Origin: Hyperoplus lanceolatus
Lineage: Eukaryota > Chordata > Actinopteri > Uranoscopiformes > Ammodytidae
Length of the DNA stretch: 64,000 bases
Assembly: GCA_026929865.2 (NCBI GenBank)
Contig: CM049404.1
Location: 16,009,501-16,073,500 of the forward strand
Direction: 5' to 3'
Position numbers and translations under genes: made by a program. Below, one piece after another: positions 61,046-64,000 of this stretch (the stretch's first letter is position 1; the number at the start of each line of letters is the position of its first letter). The notes below the pieces were generated by a model. It was not told where the DNA came from. It ran no database searches and worked only from the letters and a program-made list of their open reading frames with translations.

Positions 61046-61936
61046 CAGAGCCGGCCCGAGGCATAAGCGAACTAAGCGGCCGCTTAGGGCCCCCGACTGC
61101 CTGGGGGGCCCCCTAAAATTTTTTATTTTATTTTATTTTATTTTATTTTTTAGTTTGTGTGTATGATATTAACATCATACTATGCAAATGAGAGTTATCA
61201 TACAAAAAAAGGAATAAAATGTTTTGGTCTAGATAATTAATAGCCTAAAAATGTAATTAGTTCATCTCGGAGGAAATCCGAAATTATCTGATCATGTCAC
61301 GTTCACATCCATGCACAGTGTGTATTGAGTTTATTTAAAAACATTTGGAAATGGGGCTGCCCTCAGTTGCCCATGCACTGTGTATAGCCTATGTCAGCCT
61401 TGTCTGTGGAAAAAAAGATACAGTAGCTGGATAACAGAGTTCTTCTGCTTCGTTCCTCACACTGCATTTAAATGCATTCACTATATTACAGAGAAATATG
61501 TCCCGTAAAAGAAAAAGAGCTCCAAGCCCAACCCATAATATTTTATTTTATATTAATATTTTTATGGAAAATCCATGTGTCCTTCTTCAATAGCTTCTAA
61601 TTCATCTGACCCAGTGTCTCCAAATTATTTGTTCACACAAGATTTCTCAGATTTAGCCTCTTAATTTTCCTCTCAAAGTGCACCAGATTCATGCATTTCA
61701 CTTTAAAAAGGTTAAAAAAATCTCCCGGGGGGGCATACCCCCGGACCCCCCTAAGAGGGTCTGAATCTCGGCTGTCTAATATTTTCGCACAGCCGCACAG
61801 TGGAGGCACTAGCAGAAAACACTGGGTGTGTGAATGATATTTAACAAAGATCTATAGTTTCAGCAGCGCTAACATTGGAGGGGGGCCCCCTAATCATATT
61901 TCGCTTAGGGCCTCCTGAAGGCTTGGGCCGGCTCTG
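61046..61936. mobile_element. hAT-like DNA element with perfect 8-bp target duplication
   Basis: Terminal inverted repeats CAGAGCCGGCCC and GGGCCGGCTCTG are bordered on both sides by GACCTGAG (61038-61045 and 61937-61944). An 8-bp duplication and CAG-type ends fit the hAT superfamily. Inside are GGGCCCCC-rich subterminal blocks, a (TTTTA)n run (about 61117-61150) and a short lysine/arginine-rich start (MSRKRKRAPSP at 61499) that may be the remnant of a transposase N-terminus. At 891 bp it is non-autonomous. Confidence 0.88.
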
Positions 61937-61944
61937 GACCTGAG

Positions 61945-64000
61945 CATGCTAACATGTTCTCACTATGACGCTGCTAACATGTTGTCACCATGATGCTGCT
62001 AACATGCCTTTTCTCAGTGAGTTTAGCTAATTAGCAATAGCAGATGATATTATTTGCTGAGAATTTGATTTAATAAGTGTTGATGATAAAGCTTTAATTG
62101 AACAGCTTTCTGTGTGTTCTAAATATTTTTTTCAACAAATGGAATATGAGAAAATAACAAATGTATTACTAACTTTACACTATGCAATATATGCATCAAC
62201 TAAATCAGATTAAGGCCTAAATGGAACTGATTAACCTATTGCAGCATTTATTAATGAATTACCACCATTTTAAAACGTTTAACACCTGCCAATTAGATTT
62301 TTCACAGTCTGGCAACCCAACAATTTGTCATCCTGGGCTTTTAACTGATCCCAAATACTTACAAACTGATTTATTAATCATTAATAGAGCCATTAATTAG
62401 CGCACACAAATTGAAAATGTTAATGTATTCGCAGGATAATTTCTGGATTATTAAACTTTAAATTTTAACTTGTTTAATGATCCTCAGACGAATTTCAGAC
62501 TTATCCGCTAAATGTTCACTGCTTGTGCTTTTGCATGTAATTGGCAAATGTAGCAAGTGGATGCGAAATGTAAATGCCATAGGAAGATAGCATACAGTAG
62601 CCTAACTGGTAGCCTATTTTTATTTTGCCGTGTGGTGACTTGGTGACTGTTTCGAGGAGGTAGGCCTATAGTGGTGGGCGGACGGAGGGAGGCTGTTGCT
62701 TTAAGAGGTCGTTGCATGGTGAAGCCGAAGCTAGTGATTTTCCACTCAAACAAATATTACACGCACAGCGGCTCGTAGAAACAATGGTCTCATGCAGATA
62801 AATAGATCAAATTGTTTCACTCAGCTTGTAGGCAACAGAACAAGGAACAACAGGCTGCTTAGTAAAAAAATAAAAAATAAATAAAACGAGGACAGGTAAA
62901 CTGCATCTTCTTTACATATCAAGGTAGTGATTGATAATAATGTTTTATTTAAAAAACTGCATGACAGAATAGTAGAAAAACTATAGTAGGCCAGTTTTTA
63001 AACGTTGTTTTTCGTATAGTCTACATTTTTAATAGGCTATTGTTTTTTTTGTTTGTTTTTTTACACTATGTTACATATTGTCAGACCTGTGTGTCACCGT
63101 GCTTCGATCTTTATCAGCAGGCCTATGCGTGCTGCTTTTATTTTTTTAATCTCCGATATAAACAGATCACATTTGCTCTCTTCTTCTTTGGCATGATTCT
63201 GTGTCCTACTTTCCATAATGCTACTGCCTAAAAAGAAAGAATAAAACTTGAACCACGCTTTGATAAATATAACTACTTCAGCAAATAATGTTTTTGAAAT
63301 AAAACGCTGGCCTTTGAACTCGGTTTCCTGGGTTTATATTTGATAAGAAGTGTTCCGCTTTTCTCTCTGATCTTCTTTTTTTCGGACGTGATGCGTTCAG
63401 GCGCGCCTGGGCTTAAGAGTGACATATGATGAGTGAGGGGGAAATATGTTTGTGTTTTCCTGCAGGCACCATGTGCACCTTAACCCACCACACCCACAAG
63501 TCATCCACTAAGTGAATGAATGCATTCTGTGAATTAATTAAAGTTAATGCTCCCAATAGACCCAAGTCTGCTGAAGAACTAAGATGTTTACTAGCTTAAC
63601 TCTTCTGCTTAGTAGCACATACTTAACCTACTTCTTCTGTGTCTACACCCTGTCCGGTGTATGATTGATTAACGTGTGTCCTTACCCCAGTCCCTCCCAG
63701 CTTGATCAAATTTGAAGGGTCGCTAGGTCGGGTAGGACTATCTTTTTGTTTTTTGCTGTGGGCCTGGGACCATATCAGCTGTCTGTGAGGAGTTTCCTGA
63801 GGGTTCCATGTGAAATATTTGGTGGTTTATTAATACTAAAAATACATTTACAGTGGTTATGTGACTTTACAGAATTAATCGTTAAATATTACAGTATAAA
63901 GTGAGCACATGATAGAAAAACAAAGTTTGGAATTTTTTTTGTCGCTTATCAATTCTATTGAAACTGTTAGCATAATTTAATATAGGTCTGCTAGCATGGC
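61945..64000. other. Intergenic DNA to the right edge
   Basis: AT-rich, with a GC-rich patch near 62640-62720 and short unrecognised open frames only. Confidence 0.45.

Overview
The window reads as teleost fish nuclear DNA. Genes are split into many short exons with GT/AG introns. The recognisable proteins are vertebrate families (SLMAP, ceramide synthase 5, a NACHT-LRR protein, a type II keratin, a DNase I-like nuclease, ABTB1). The repeats are typical of ray-finned fish: tRNA-derived SINEs, Tc1-like, hAT-like and TTAA-flanked DNA elements, DIRS-like retroelements, L2-like and other LINEs, and long (TG)n tracts. Exon positions were read by eye from splice sites, reading phase and family resemblance; no transcript evidence was available. 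|| Layout. 1-3.2 kb (minus): the middle of an SLMAP-family coiled-coil gene that begins at the short-isoform start and runs off the left edge. 3.3-12.9 kb: gene-poor DNA with a long (TG)n tract, a TTAA-flanked MITE, a 1.1 kb GC-rich minisatellite and a possible minus-strand first exon near 11.5 kb. 12.96-18.03 kb (plus): complete cers5, 10 coding exons, 379 residues. 18.76-22.63 kb (minus, tail-to-tail with cers5): a NACHT-LRR gene of 899 residues with no N-terminal effector domain. 23.58-32.08 kb: one 8.5 kb inverted-repeat element with a 9-bp target duplication. Its arms carry about 22 and about 9 copies of a 175-bp tandem repeat, and its centre is a nest of other transposons. 32.95-36.16 kb (minus): a complete type II keratin gene, 9 exons, 425 residues. 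36.9-38.4 kb: LINE fragment split by a SINE. 38.8-41.9 kb (plus): a DNase I-like gene with no cysteine in its product and a leucine-zipper last exon. 43.6-50.5 kb (plus): complete abtb1, 12 exons, 476 residues, with a hairpin Tc1 element in intron 7. 51.4-64 kb: no gene recognised, only transposon remnants (L2-like and other LINE 3' ends, a Tc1 relic, an RTE tail, a SINE, an 891-bp hAT-like element). || The genes do not form a pathway; they are neighbours in an ordinary vertebrate gene cluster. The most unusual structure is the 23.6-32.1 kb fold-back element with satellite-like arms and a higher-order repeat. Next are the cysteine-free DNase with a zipper tail and an apparent GC-AG intron, and the palindromic Tc1 copy in abtb1.
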